DNA from: a bacterium
GTDB lineage: Bacteria; Vulcanimicrobiota; Xenobia; Xenobiales; JADMJV01
Assembly (NCBI GenBank): GCA_018266105.1
Contig: JAFEBA010000037.1
Location: forward strand, 44,911 to 108,910
DNA length: 64,000 nt
Reading direction: 5' to 3'
The position numbers were made by a program, and so were the translations under genes. Below are positions 16,905 to 24,819 of the stretch, piece by piece; the first letter of the stretch is position 1, and every line of letters starts with the position of its first letter. A model generated the notes under the pieces. It did no database searches, was not told the DNA's origin, and worked only from the letters and a program-made list of their open reading frames with translations.

Positions 16905-18544
16905 GCGGCAAGTTTTGGATGGTCGGTCTGTTGTTGGTGGGCTGTTCTCGGCCTGAGGTGGGCGTCTGGATGCAGAAGCTGCCTGTGCAGTCGGCCATCA
17001 AGCCCGAGTTGCTTCAGCAGCTGGCTGGCAGCCTCGGGCAGCCGCCCGATCGGTGGGTCGAGCCGATTCAGAAGGACCGCCAACCCCGGGTGCTCTGGCT
17101 GACCTGGCCTGACGGCAAGATCACCCTGGGCCGGGGTCCGGGACTCCGCCCGGCCTTGGAGAGCGCCCTGGGTCAGAAGGGGCCGCTGCAGTCCGGTTGG
17201 CTCAAGCTGGACCTGGTCAGCCTTTCGGACAATCGTCGCGAAAAGCTGGAGACAGGAATGGATGGGTTGGCCTGGTCCGAGCCGCCCGAAGCCTTGTTGC
17301 CCGACCTGATTTCCCACCGCGCACTGTTGAAGAGCGGGAAGCTACGGAAGGACTACGGCGAGCGTCTGCACACGGCTCAGCGAGCCGAGCCTCCAGCTTT
17401 TCGTTTTCAGACCCAGCAAGCGCTTTGGACTCGTCAGACGGTGGAGCCCCTTTTCCGTGGACACCGCCTCTATCGCGCCCAGGACCTGACCTCCGCTCAG
17501 CTCCTCAAGGCTGCCCGACTGGCCGGTGACTTTTTGGTGCGCCAACTAGATGCCCGGGGCCACTTCGATTACGCTTATCACCCGGCTGAGGACCATTCTG
17601 AAAATAGTTATAATTCGTTGCGCCACGCCGGCGCTTGCTATGCGCTGTGTCAGCTCAGTCGGGCCAGCCAGCAACCCGCCTACGCCCAGGCGGCAGCTCG
17701 CGGTCTGGGTTACCTGGTCGGGCAATTGAAGCCGGTGGCGGGCGGTGGTTTGGCCCTGGTGGAACAGCGCTCGGTCAAGTTGGGCGGGAATGCGCTGGCC
17801 GTGATCGCCTTGCTGGAGTATCAGCAGACGACGGGAGACCGACGCTGGTGGCCTCAAGCTCGCCGGCTGGGTCGCACTCTGCTGGCTGCCCAGGTCCCCT
17901 CGGGGGCTTTCCCCGTGCACAAGAGCGATTTTACCAGTGGAGCCAATCTGGAGTTCACCTCCGGTTACTATCCTGGCGAAGCCTTGCTGGCTCTTCTTTA
18001 TCTTGATCGTCAGGAACCGGCCGGGCCCTGGCTGGCGGCAGCTCAGCGAGGCGCGCGCTATCTCATCTTGGAGAGAGACCACGGACTGGGGCCGGATAAG
18101 CTGCCCCACGATCACTGGTTGTTGTTGGCCCTTGATCAGTTGCAGCAAAGGAAACCCGACCCCCTTTATCCCGCTCACATGCAGAAACTGTGCACTGCCA
18201 TTTGCAGCGCTCAACTGCATCATCAGCCGGAACTGGACTGGAACGGCGGATTCTACCGGCCGCCGCGTACCGGTCCCACCGCCATCCGTTGCGAGGGGAT
18301 GGCCGCCGCCTGGCCATGGTTGCAGAAGTCTCAGCAGGAGATCGTCCGGCAATCCCTGTTGGATGGGATGGTTTTTCAGCTCCAGGCTCAGTTGCAGCCG
18401 GAAAGCTGCGTGTATTTTCCCAAGCCGGAGCGACCCCTGGGGGCCATTCCGCGCAGTTTGACCAACTTCGAGGTGCGCATCGATTATTCTCAACATTTTA
18501 TCTCGGCAGCCCTGGGAGCGAGGCGGCTTTTCAACTCACCTTGA
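16901..18544 (+). CDS. Lipoprotein with alpha/alpha-toroid (six-hairpin-like) domain
   Basis: 547 residues with a lipoprotein signal (MSGKFWMVGLLLVGCSRP, Cys ~15). The N-terminal ~165 residues are an uncharacterised mixed domain (RVLWLTWPDGKITLGRG). From ~200 to the end there are helical hairpins with ENSYNSLRHAGACYALCQLS, GGNALAVIALLEYQQTTGD, FTSGYYPGEALLALLYLD and RCEGMAAAWPWL. This is the inner/outer helix pattern of alpha/alpha toroids such as glycosidases, epimerases and prenyltransferases. The Y-N-x-L-R-H-A phrase resembles the C-terminal domain of glucuronyl C5-epimerases. A carbohydrate-active role is possible but unproven. Overlaps the S9 peptidase by 4 bp. Confidence 0.6.
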   Translation: MSGKFWMVGLLLVGCSRPEVGVWMQKLPVQSAIKPELLQQLAGSLGQPPDRWVEPIQKDRQPRVLWLTWPDGKITLGRGPGLRPALESALGQKGPLQSGWLKLDLVSLSDNRREKLETGMDGLAWSEPPEALLPDLISHRALLKSGKLRKDYGERLHTAQRAEPPAFRFQTQQALWTRQTVEPLFRGHRLYRAQDLTSAQLLKAARLAGDFLVRQLDARGHFDYAYHPAEDHSENSYNSLRHAGACYALCQLSRASQQPAYAQAAARGLGYLVGQLKPVAGGGLALVEQRSVKLGGNALAVIALLEYQQTTGDRRWWPQARRLGRTLLAAQVPSGAFPVHKSDFTSGANLEFTSGYYPGEALLALLYLDRQEPAGPWLAAAQRGARYLILERDHGLGPDKLPHDHWLLLALDQLQQRKPDPLYPAHMQKLCTAICSAQLHHQPELDWNGGFYRPPRTGPTAIRCEGMAAAWPWLQKSQQEIVRQSLLDGMVFQLQAQLQPESCVYFPKPERPLGAIPRSLTNFEVRIDYSQHFISAALGARRLFNSP

Positions 18545-18580
18545 GAGGGGATGCCCGCGAGCTTGAGAAATGTTGCGACT

Positions 18581-19240
18581 ATGTACGTCGCCTGTGCTAA
18601 TTGCGGAAACCTGAATAAAGAAGGCGAGGCTACCTGCTACAGTTGTGGCCAGGAGTTGGTGGCCGCCCCCCCTCCGCCTCCGGTCAGCAATGAACCTCTT
18701 CCTGAGGAAAACCCCTGGCAGGCGAACCTGGATATTCGGGTCCAACCATTGAGTCCGGCTAAGGGAGGCGATCCCAGCAAGGGCCGCTTTAAGGACCTGG
18801 CCTCGCGCTACGAGGCTCGCGCCGTGCCCAAAACTCAGGCCAATGCTGGACACGGTCTGCGGGCGGGCATTCCGGCCGGGCTGCTCACCGGCGCGATCAT
18901 GTGCGGCTTTCGTAAATCTCAGGTCGACGATCTGACTCGGATGGCCATTCGCAAGTATCCCAAGATGGACAAGCACGGCTCCCAAATCATGGGCTACACA
19001 GTCTGCTATGATCTGATTCTGGGACTGCTGATCGGCGTTGCGCTGGGCCTGACCAATCTGCTCTGCTTTCCGTTTGAGGCCAGTCGAACCGGTGCCATTC
19101 TGGGCGCACTGGCAGGCGGAGTGCTCTCTTTCATGGTCGGAAAGGGCTACTCGGGGGCCTTGATTGGCGCAGTCGAAGGTTTGCTGCTGGCCTGGTTGGC
19201 CTGCATGATCGAAACCAAGCTATTCCGCGGCGGAAAGTAG
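18581..19240 (+). CDS. Zinc-ribbon membrane protein
   Basis: 219 residues from ATG 18581. CANCGNLNKEGEATCYSCG at the N-terminus is a double CxxC zinc ribbon, followed by a poly-Pro linker and a basic segment. Three Gly/Ala-rich hydrophobic stretches (LLIGVALGLTNLLCF, AILGALAGGVLSFMVG, ALIGAVEGLLLAWLACMI) could insert in the membrane. An ATG at 18551 directly after GAGAGGGG is an alternative start adding ten residues; placing the zinc ribbon at the N-terminus favours 18581. The 3' end overlaps the convergent HMA gene by 21 bp. Confidence 0.65.
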   Translation: MYVACANCGNLNKEGEATCYSCGQELVAAPPPPPVSNEPLPEENPWQANLDIRVQPLSPAKGGDPSKGRFKDLASRYEARAVPKTQANAGHGLRAGIPAGLLTGAIMCGFRKSQVDDLTRMAIRKYPKMDKHGSQIMGYTVCYDLILGLLIGVALGLTNLLCFPFEASRTGAILGALAGGVLSFMVGKGYSGALIGAVEGLLLAWLACMIETKLFRGGK

Positions 19241-19426
19241 CTCGAAGCCAGCCTCTTCCACAGCTTCCCTCAGTTGCTCAAGGGTAGCCGAGCCTTCAAT
19301 CGCGGCTGAATGGCTGTCCAGGTCCACGCTGGCTGATTGCACTCCGGGCACCTCGGAGAGAGCTCGTTCGGCCGCCTGACGGCAGTGTTGGCAGGTCATG
19401 CCCTTGATTTGAAAGTGCTGTTTCAT
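19220..19426 (-). CDS. Heavy-metal-associated (HMA) domain protein, CopZ-like
   Basis: 68 residues: MKQHFQIKGMTCQHCRQAAE and onward, the complete HMA fold with the metal-binding MTCQHC motif (Cys 12, Cys 15). Such small cytosolic proteins carry Cu(I) or similar soft metals to P-type ATPases. None is in the window; KdpB is a K+ pump. The gene sits 11 bp downstream of gspF on the same strand and may simply be read through with it. Confidence 0.85.
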   Translation of the reverse strand: MKQHFQIKGMTCQHCRQAAERALSEVPGVQSASVDLDSHSAAIEGSATLEQLREAVEEAGFELLSAAE

Positions 19427-19437
19427 AGGGGCCCAGT

Positions 19438-20526
19438 TTATAGCGAATCGATCATCTTGACCAGGGGCAGGATGGCCGCCAGCACCAGGAAGGCTGATAC
19501 GATTCCCATTGTGAAGAGCATGATCGGCTCCATTAACTGAACCGCAGTGTCCATTCGATAGGTCGCGTCCTCGGCGTACATGTTTGAGACATTGCCCATC
19601 ACCGTGCTGAGCGAAGCGGTTTCCTCGCCGATGGTCAGCATCTGCACCATGGCAGCCGGAAAGACCTGGGCCGCCAACAGAGCTTCCTCCAGGTTTTCTC
19701 CGTCCGTCAAGGCCATCCGACTTTTCTGCAGGGCTCTCTGAAAGTATCGGTTGTCGGTGACCGAAGCGCCCAGATCGAGCGCGTTCAGGATGTTGAGTCC
19801 GGAATCCAGAGTGGTGGCCATCGAGTAAAGGATGCGGGCCAGTGTGATGCGCTGATAAAGGTCGGAGACGATGGGAATGTTCATCGGCAGCCAATCCAGG
19901 CGCTCGCCCCAGACCGGATGCTTGCGGGCGTTTTCTAAGACGGTCGGGCCCAGGAACCAGGTCAGCACCAGCAGACTGGGCACGCCGATCAAGGTGGCCG
20001 GATGGCGGATGATCTTACCCAGCAGGATCAGCACCTTGGTCGGCCAGGGCGGCTCCACGCCCAGGCCTGTAAGCAGCGGCTCAATGGCCGGGATGATGAC
20101 ATACATGAAGATACAGCCCACCGTAAAGCTAACCAGCGCCAGGAAGAACGGGTAGGTCACGGCCGAGCGGATTCTGCTCATAAGGTGGTCTTCTTGTTCC
20201 AACAAAGTGGCCAGGCGGGAAAGCATCTTGGTCAGTTCGCCGGTTTTTTCACCGGATTTCACAAGTCCAAGGAAGACCGGGGTGAAGACCTTGGGATACT
20301 TCGAAAAGGATGCGTGCAGGGACATTCCGCTGTTGACGTTGTTGCAGACCTGGCTGATGATCTCGCCCAGGTCGCTGGGGTCCCCCTCGGAGTAGAACTC
20401 CAGGGCTCGCAGAATCGGCACGCCACCGTTGAGCATGGTCACGAACTGGCGTGCAAAGCTGGCCAGGTGGTGAAGGGAAACCTTGTATTTCTTCTCGCGT
20501 GCAGGCAAGTATGCTGCTTTACCCAA
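19438..20526 (-). CDS. GspF/PilC-type inner-membrane platform protein, lacking the N-terminal region
   Basis: 362 residues with two T2SSF domains. Domain 1 begins at ~20 (HHLASFARQFVTMLNGGVPI, FVKSGEKTGEL-like LVKSGEKTGELTKML). Domain 2 begins at ~225 (RITLARILYSMATTLDSGLN, MLTIGEETASLSTVMGNVSN). Three membrane segments are visible, ending in LMEPIMLFTMGIVSAFLVLA. Typical GspF/PilC proteins have ~60 further residues at the N-terminus; here the protein starts with a TTG at 20526 just before domain 1, and the frame is not open much further. The missing element resembles residues 1-42 of the protein at 11488. It should organise the pilus or type II secretion pseudopilus motor. Confidence 0.88.
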   Translation of the reverse strand: MGKAAYLPAREKKYKVSLHHLASFARQFVTMLNGGVPILRALEFYSEGDPSDLGEIISQVCNNVNSGMSLHASFSKYPKVFTPVFLGLVKSGEKTGELTKMLSRLATLLEQEDHLMSRIRSAVTYPFFLALVSFTVGCIFMYVIIPAIEPLLTGLGVEPPWPTKVLILLGKIIRHPATLIGVPSLLVLTWFLGPTVLENARKHPVWGERLDWLPMNIPIVSDLYQRITLARILYSMATTLDSGLNILNALDLGASVTDNRYFQRALQKSRMALTDGENLEEALLAAQVFPAAMVQMLTIGEETASLSTVMGNVSNMYAEDATYRMDTAVQLMEPIMLFTMGIVSAFLVLAAILPLVKMIDSL

Positions 20527-20552
20527 ATACCCTCTGGATTCCTGGGAGGGTC

Positions 20553-21572
20553 ATGTCACGAAAAACTAAGCTGCGCCTGATCTTTTGGTGCCTCTTGCCG
20601 GCCTTGACGGTCGCCTTTCTTGGCTACTGTCTGGTCCTGCCCGGACGAAGCTGGTCCGGTCCTCTAGCGGCCTGCGATCCCACCCTGGCCGAGTCTTTGA
20701 AGGCCAAGGTTTCCTTCCTGACCCGTGATATCGGAGAACGCAATCACTATACTTATGAAGCCCAAAAGACCGGCCGTCCGGCCCAGTTAGAAACGGCTGC
20801 GAACTGGCTTGAGGGTGAGTTCAAGGCCATGGATTACTCGGTGGTGCGCGACACCTATGAGTTGAGCCCCAATGAACCAAAGTTCTCTAATGTGATCGCC
20901 ACCCGAGCCGGTGCTTCTTCCTCCGAGATCGTGGTGATCGGGGCTCATTATGACAGCGTCCCCGGTACCCCTGGGGCCGATGACAATGCCAGTGGTGTGG
21001 CCATTCTGCTGGAACTGGCCGGGCTCTACCGAGGGGGACAGCGGACCGTCCGCTTCGTGGCTTTCACCAACGAAGAACCCCAGTATTTTCAGACCGAGCA
21101 GATGGGAAGCCTGGTCTACGCCAGAGCCTGCCGTCGTGCCAACGAACAAATCGTGGCCATGCTCAGCCTGGAAACTCTGGGCTACTACCGGAGCGAACCT
21201 GGTAGCCAGAAATACCCCTTCCCGCTGGGTTTGCTCTATCCCAGCACGGGCAACTTCATCGGGTTTGTCAGCAACCTGCCTTCACGGGAACTCAATCATC
21301 GGGTCATCGCGAAGTTCCGTGAGAGCACTCACTTCCCCTCGGAAGGCGCCTGCCTGCCTGAGCTGATTCCTGGGGTGAGCTGGTCGGACCACTGGTCCTT
21401 TGGCCAGGTGGGCTACCCTTCGGTGATGGTGACGGACACAGCACCCTTTCGCAATCCGAACTACCACCAGTCCACCGACACCTTTGACACGCTGGACTAC
21501 GACCGCATGGCTCTGGTTACGATGGGTCTGAAGCAGGTGTTGGAGGATCTTGCCGGGCCGAGCCCCAAATAG
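20553..21572 (+). CDS. M28-family zinc aminopeptidase, membrane-anchored
   Basis: 339 residues from ATG 20553, after GGGAGGG. An N-terminal signal anchor (LIFWCLLPALTVAFLGYCLV) is followed by an M28 domain with metal ligands His and Asp in VIGAHYDSVPGTPGADDNAS, catalytic Glu pair in FTNEEPQYF, a LETLGYY segment and the late His in YHQSTDTFD. M28 enzymes remove N-terminal residues from peptides, or act as glutaminyl cyclases. The frame can be extended upstream inside the divergent gspF, but the strong ribosome site supports the chosen start. Confidence 0.88.
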   Translation: MSRKTKLRLIFWCLLPALTVAFLGYCLVLPGRSWSGPLAACDPTLAESLKAKVSFLTRDIGERNHYTYEAQKTGRPAQLETAANWLEGEFKAMDYSVVRDTYELSPNEPKFSNVIATRAGASSSEIVVIGAHYDSVPGTPGADDNASGVAILLELAGLYRGGQRTVRFVAFTNEEPQYFQTEQMGSLVYARACRRANEQIVAMLSLETLGYYRSEPGSQKYPFPLGLLYPSTGNFIGFVSNLPSRELNHRVIAKFRESTHFPSEGACLPELIPGVSWSDHWSFGQVGYPSVMVTDTAPFRNPNYHQSTDTFDTLDYDRMALVTMGLKQVLEDLAGPSPK

Positions 21573-21577
21573 ACAGA

Positions 21578-22057
21578 ATGCGAACATTTATTCTGGCTCT
21601 GCTGCTGGTCTGGTCGGCCCTGGCCGCGCCGGCCTGGAAGCCCTATAGCTTTCCGTCGGCGCACTACACCACCGTCTTTCCGGCTCCCCCCAAGATCAGC
21701 ACCAGCCAGACCGATTCGCCCATCGGCGCGGTCACCACCGTCGTTTACACCAGCACCTTTGCTTCGGGCAGTTTTTCGGTGGCTTATACGGAGCTGCCCG
21801 GTGCGGCAGTTCGTTTTGCCTCGGACAGGATCGTGACGGATGCCCGAGACGGTATTCTGCAGGATGCAGGTGCCCAGCAGGTGAGTTGGACCCCGCTGAA
21901 TGGTGGCTACGAGCTCGCCTACCGCTCGCCCAGGCGACAAGGTTGGAGTCAGATTTTCCTGGTATCGAATCGGCTCTATGTTTTGGATGCTCGCGTTAAA
22001 CCAGGCACAGGAAAGGGACAGATTCTGCCTTTTTTTGCGAAATTCGCGGCCCAATAG
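21578..22057 (+). CDS. Secreted protein of unknown function
   Basis: 159 residues with a clear signal peptide (MRTFILALLLVWSALAAPAW). The mature part has alternating hydrophobic strands (YTTVFPAPPKIS, AVTTVVYTSTFASGSFSVAY, SQIFLVSNRLYVLDAR), the pattern of small PsbP- or DUF-like beta proteins. Five bp after the M28 peptidase gene, so probably the same transcript. No motif recognised. Confidence 0.65.
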   Translation: MRTFILALLLVWSALAAPAWKPYSFPSAHYTTVFPAPPKISTSQTDSPIGAVTTVVYTSTFASGSFSVAYTELPGAAVRFASDRIVTDARDGILQDAGAQQVSWTPLNGGYELAYRSPRRQGWSQIFLVSNRLYVLDARVKPGTGKGQILPFFAKFAAQ

Positions 22058-22129
22058 CTTGCCGCCAGGAAGGGGGGCTGGCGAGGGTAGCCGAAGCCGC
22101 GCGCGCCATACGCTCTCCGGGAGGTAACC

Positions 22130-22756
22130 GTGAAGCTCAATCTATTCCCGTCGGATGCCCGTTTTTTCAGCATCTTTGATAAACAGGCCGAACTGATCGA
22201 GGAAACCTGTAAGGTTTACCGCGATTTTCTCGGTGACATCGGCAACATGAACGAACGCATCAACGAGATTACTGAAAGAGAGCATCAGGGTGACGCGCTT
22301 TTTCAAGAACTCTCGAAGCGCCTCAACGCAACTTTTGTCACCCCGATTGACCGCGAAGATATTCACGCCATGGGTTCGGCCATGGACGACGTGCTGGACC
22401 TGATTCAGGGCTCAGCCAACCGCATGCAGATGTTTTCCATCGACCATGTCAAGCCGGTTCTTCTGGAGATGGCGGACATCATGGTGGAGTGCTCGGCGAT
22501 CTTGCGTCAGGGCATTCAGCGACTGCCCAAATTTAGCGACCTTTCCGACTTGCGAAAGCCCCTCAAGGCGCTGGAGACCAAGGGCGACCGACTGAATCGT
22601 CAGGCCGTCGCCGACCTGTTCCGCGAGTGCAAAACTGTGCAGGACGTGGTGGAGTTGATCAAATGGAAAGAAATCATCGAGAACGCCGAGGACACCATCG
22701 ACAAGTTTGAGGACGTTTTCGACGTCATCGAAAATGTGGTTGTCAAACATGCCTGA
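22130..22756 (+). CDS. DUF47/PhoU-like Pit accessory protein
   Basis: 208-residue all-helical protein from GTG 22130 (MKLNLFPSDARFFSIFDKQA). It carries DUF47 hallmarks: EREHQGDALFQELSKRLNATF, TPIDREDIHAMGSAMDDVLD, and a C-terminal KWKEIIENAEDTIDKFEDV helix. Proteins of this family regulate or assist the low-affinity phosphate transporter Pit. The last 8 bp overlap the pit gene, a common arrangement. Confidence 0.92.
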   Translation: MKLNLFPSDARFFSIFDKQAELIEETCKVYRDFLGDIGNMNERINEITEREHQGDALFQELSKRLNATFVTPIDREDIHAMGSAMDDVLDLIQGSANRMQMFSIDHVKPVLLEMADIMVECSAILRQGIQRLPKFSDLSDLRKPLKALETKGDRLNRQAVADLFRECKTVQDVVELIKWKEIIENAEDTIDKFEDVFDVIENVVVKHA

Positions 22757-23795
22757 ATGGGTCAGTCCGCTGTTGGTGGTGGTGGTGATCATCGCCCTGG
22801 CTTTCGACTACGTCAACGGCTTTCACGATGCCGCAAACGCCATCGCTACGGTGGTTTCCACCCGAGCCCTGTCCCCGCGTCAGGCTCTGATGATGGCCGG
22901 TGTTTTGAATTTCGCCGGCGCTTTTGCTTCTGAGGCAGTGGCCGGTACCATGGCCAAAGGCCTGATTCCGGCCGAAATGACCACGGGCCATCTGGAAGTG
23001 GTTCTGGCCGCTCTGGTGGGAGCCCTGATCTGGAATCTGCTAACGTGGTGGTGGGGGTTGCCTTCGTCCTCCTCCCACGCGCTGGTGGGAGGCCTGATTG
23101 GGGCGGTCGGCTACTTTGCCGGCTCCCTCGAGAGAGGCGTCAACTGGCATGGCGTACTGGGCAAGGTGGTGCTGCCGGGGTTAATTGCGCCCATCCTGGG
23201 CATCATCCTGGGCTATCTGGTGATGGCCGTGCTGCTCTGGATCCTTTTCTGGTTGAAGACCCCGCCCAATAAGGTCAATCGGCGCTTTCGCACCCTGCAG
23301 CGCGTCTCCGCCTGCTTGATGGCTTACTCCCACGGTATGGCCGATGCTCAGAAGGTGATGGGCATCATCGCTCTAGCTTTGTTTGCAGCCAATCCCGCCA
23401 ACGCTCACGCCGACCACGAGCATCTCAAACTGGTTATTCCACTTTGGGTCAAAGCCTCTTGTGCCCTGATGATTGCACTCGGGACTTCAGCCGGCGGCTG
23501 GAAAATCATCAAGACCATGGGCTCCAAGATCTTCAAGATGCAGCCAGTTCACGGTTTTGCCGCGGATATGACCTCCTCATTCCTGTTGCACACCACCGCC
23601 CACTTCGGGATGCCGCTGTCGACCACGCATGTCATCACCGGCTCGATTATGGGTGTTGGTTCCAGCAAGCGGGTCTCGGCCGTACGCTGGGGCGTGGCCA
23701 AGCGCATTCTGGGTGCCTGGGTCTTCACAATCCCGGCCTCGGCCGTCATGGGTGCCATCACCTGCGCCATCGCCACCCGCGTTTTCGCCAGCTAA
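22749..23795 (+). CDS. pit: Inorganic phosphate transporter, PiT family
   Basis: 348-residue transporter from ATG 22749, about ten hydrophobic segments. PiT signatures are at both repeats: FDYVNGFHDAANAIATVVSTRAL near the N-terminus and MAYSHGMADAQKVMGIIALA in the middle, plus SSSHALVGGLIGA and PLSTTHVITGSIMGVGS. Members take up metal-phosphate with H+ or Na+. Translation is coupled to the DUF47 gene by overlap. Confidence 0.94.
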   Translation: MPEWVSPLLVVVVIIALAFDYVNGFHDAANAIATVVSTRALSPRQALMMAGVLNFAGAFASEAVAGTMAKGLIPAEMTTGHLEVVLAALVGALIWNLLTWWWGLPSSSSHALVGGLIGAVGYFAGSLERGVNWHGVLGKVVLPGLIAPILGIILGYLVMAVLLWILFWLKTPPNKVNRRFRTLQRVSACLMAYSHGMADAQKVMGIIALALFAANPANAHADHEHLKLVIPLWVKASCALMIALGTSAGGWKIIKTMGSKIFKMQPVHGFAADMTSSFLLHTTAHFGMPLSTTHVITGSIMGVGSSKRVSAVRWGVAKRILGAWVFTIPASAVMGAITCAIATRVFAS

Positions 23796-23811
23796 GGGCT
23801 GGCCCTGAAGG

Positions 23812-24819
23812 TCAGTTCTTTGGCGGCAGAATCTCGGAGAAGTGGCGCAGGGTTCGCTCCATGGCTTCGTCAAAACCGACCACGGGCCGGTATCCGAAGT
23901 CTCGTTCAGAGGCGCTGATGTCGTAATAGTGCGAAGTGCCCATCTGGCAGGCCACAAAGCGAGTCATAGGGGGCTCGCCGGGAAGGCGCATGGTTCGGTA
24001 GAGCCATTCCAGGAAGCCGCCGGCCAGCCGAGCCTTGGCCGTGCTGATGTGGCTGCTCACCGGCGGACGGCCCAGTCCGCGCAGCACCTGGTCCACCCAT
24101 TCCCAGAGCCGAACCGGAGAGCCGTTACTGATGAAATAGGCCTTGCCTGCCTGAGGGCTGGCCAGACTGAGGTTGCGGGCCGCGCAAAGATGAGCTTCCA
24201 CGGCGTTGTCGACGTAGGTGATGTCCACCAAATTGTCGCCCGCTCCCACCCGCTTGAGTCGACCCAGGTCGGCCATTTTGACCACGCGGGGCAGAATATG
24301 TGGATCTCCGGGCCCCCAGATCAGGTGGGGGCGCAACGAGACGGTGGCCAGGCCGTGCTGACCGTTGGCGGCTTTGACCACCCTTTCGGCGGCCGCCTTG
24401 GTTTCCGAGTAGTAGTTGAGAAAGTTCTCGGGGTAGGGTTTGCTCTCGTCCGCACCCAGGCAGTCCTTGCCATCGAAGGTAGAGCTGGGCGAGCTGGTGT
24501 GAATCAGGCGGGTAATACCGTGGGTATGGCAGGCTTCCACAATGTTGCGCGTGCCTTCTACGTTGGAGTCCCAGTATTCGGCGAAGGTGCCCCAGACGCC
24601 GGCCTTGGCGGCCACGTGGAAGACCTGCTCGAGGCCCTGACAGGCCAGCATGACGCTATGACGGTCCTCCAGGGCTCCGCGTTGAACCTCCACACCCAGG
24701 GCCTCCCATTCGGGCAGAGGACGTCGCGATAGCGTGCGCAACTGGTGACCTTGTTCCAGCAGCCGGTGGGCCAGGGCGCCACCCAAAAAACCCCCCATGC
24801 CAGTGACCAGAATCTTCAC
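23812..24819 (-). CDS. oleD: OleD, 2-alkyl-3-oxoalkanoate reductase
   Basis: 335-residue short-chain dehydrogenase of the 3-beta-HSD type from GTG 24819 (MKILVTGMGGFLGGALAHRL). It has the Rossmann GxxGxxG motif and the catalytic Tyr/Lys in NYYSETKAAAERVV. In olefin biosynthesis OleD reduces the beta-keto acid made by OleA with NADPH to the beta-hydroxy acid. The GTG overlaps the oleC stop by 4 bp; an extension upstream would run into oleC. Last gene of the oleB-C-D unit. Confidence 0.88.
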   Translation of the reverse strand: MKILVTGMGGFLGGALAHRLLEQGHQLRTLSRRPLPEWEALGVEVQRGALEDRHSVMLACQGLEQVFHVAAKAGVWGTFAEYWDSNVEGTRNIVEACHTHGITRLIHTSSPSSTFDGKDCLGADESKPYPENFLNYYSETKAAAERVVKAANGQHGLATVSLRPHLIWGPGDPHILPRVVKMADLGRLKRVGAGDNLVDITYVDNAVEAHLCAARNLSLASPQAGKAYFISNGSPVRLWEWVDQVLRGLGRPPVSSHISTAKARLAGGFLEWLYRTMRLPGEPPMTRFVACQMGTSHYYDISASERDFGYRPVVGFDEAMERTLRHFSEILPPKN

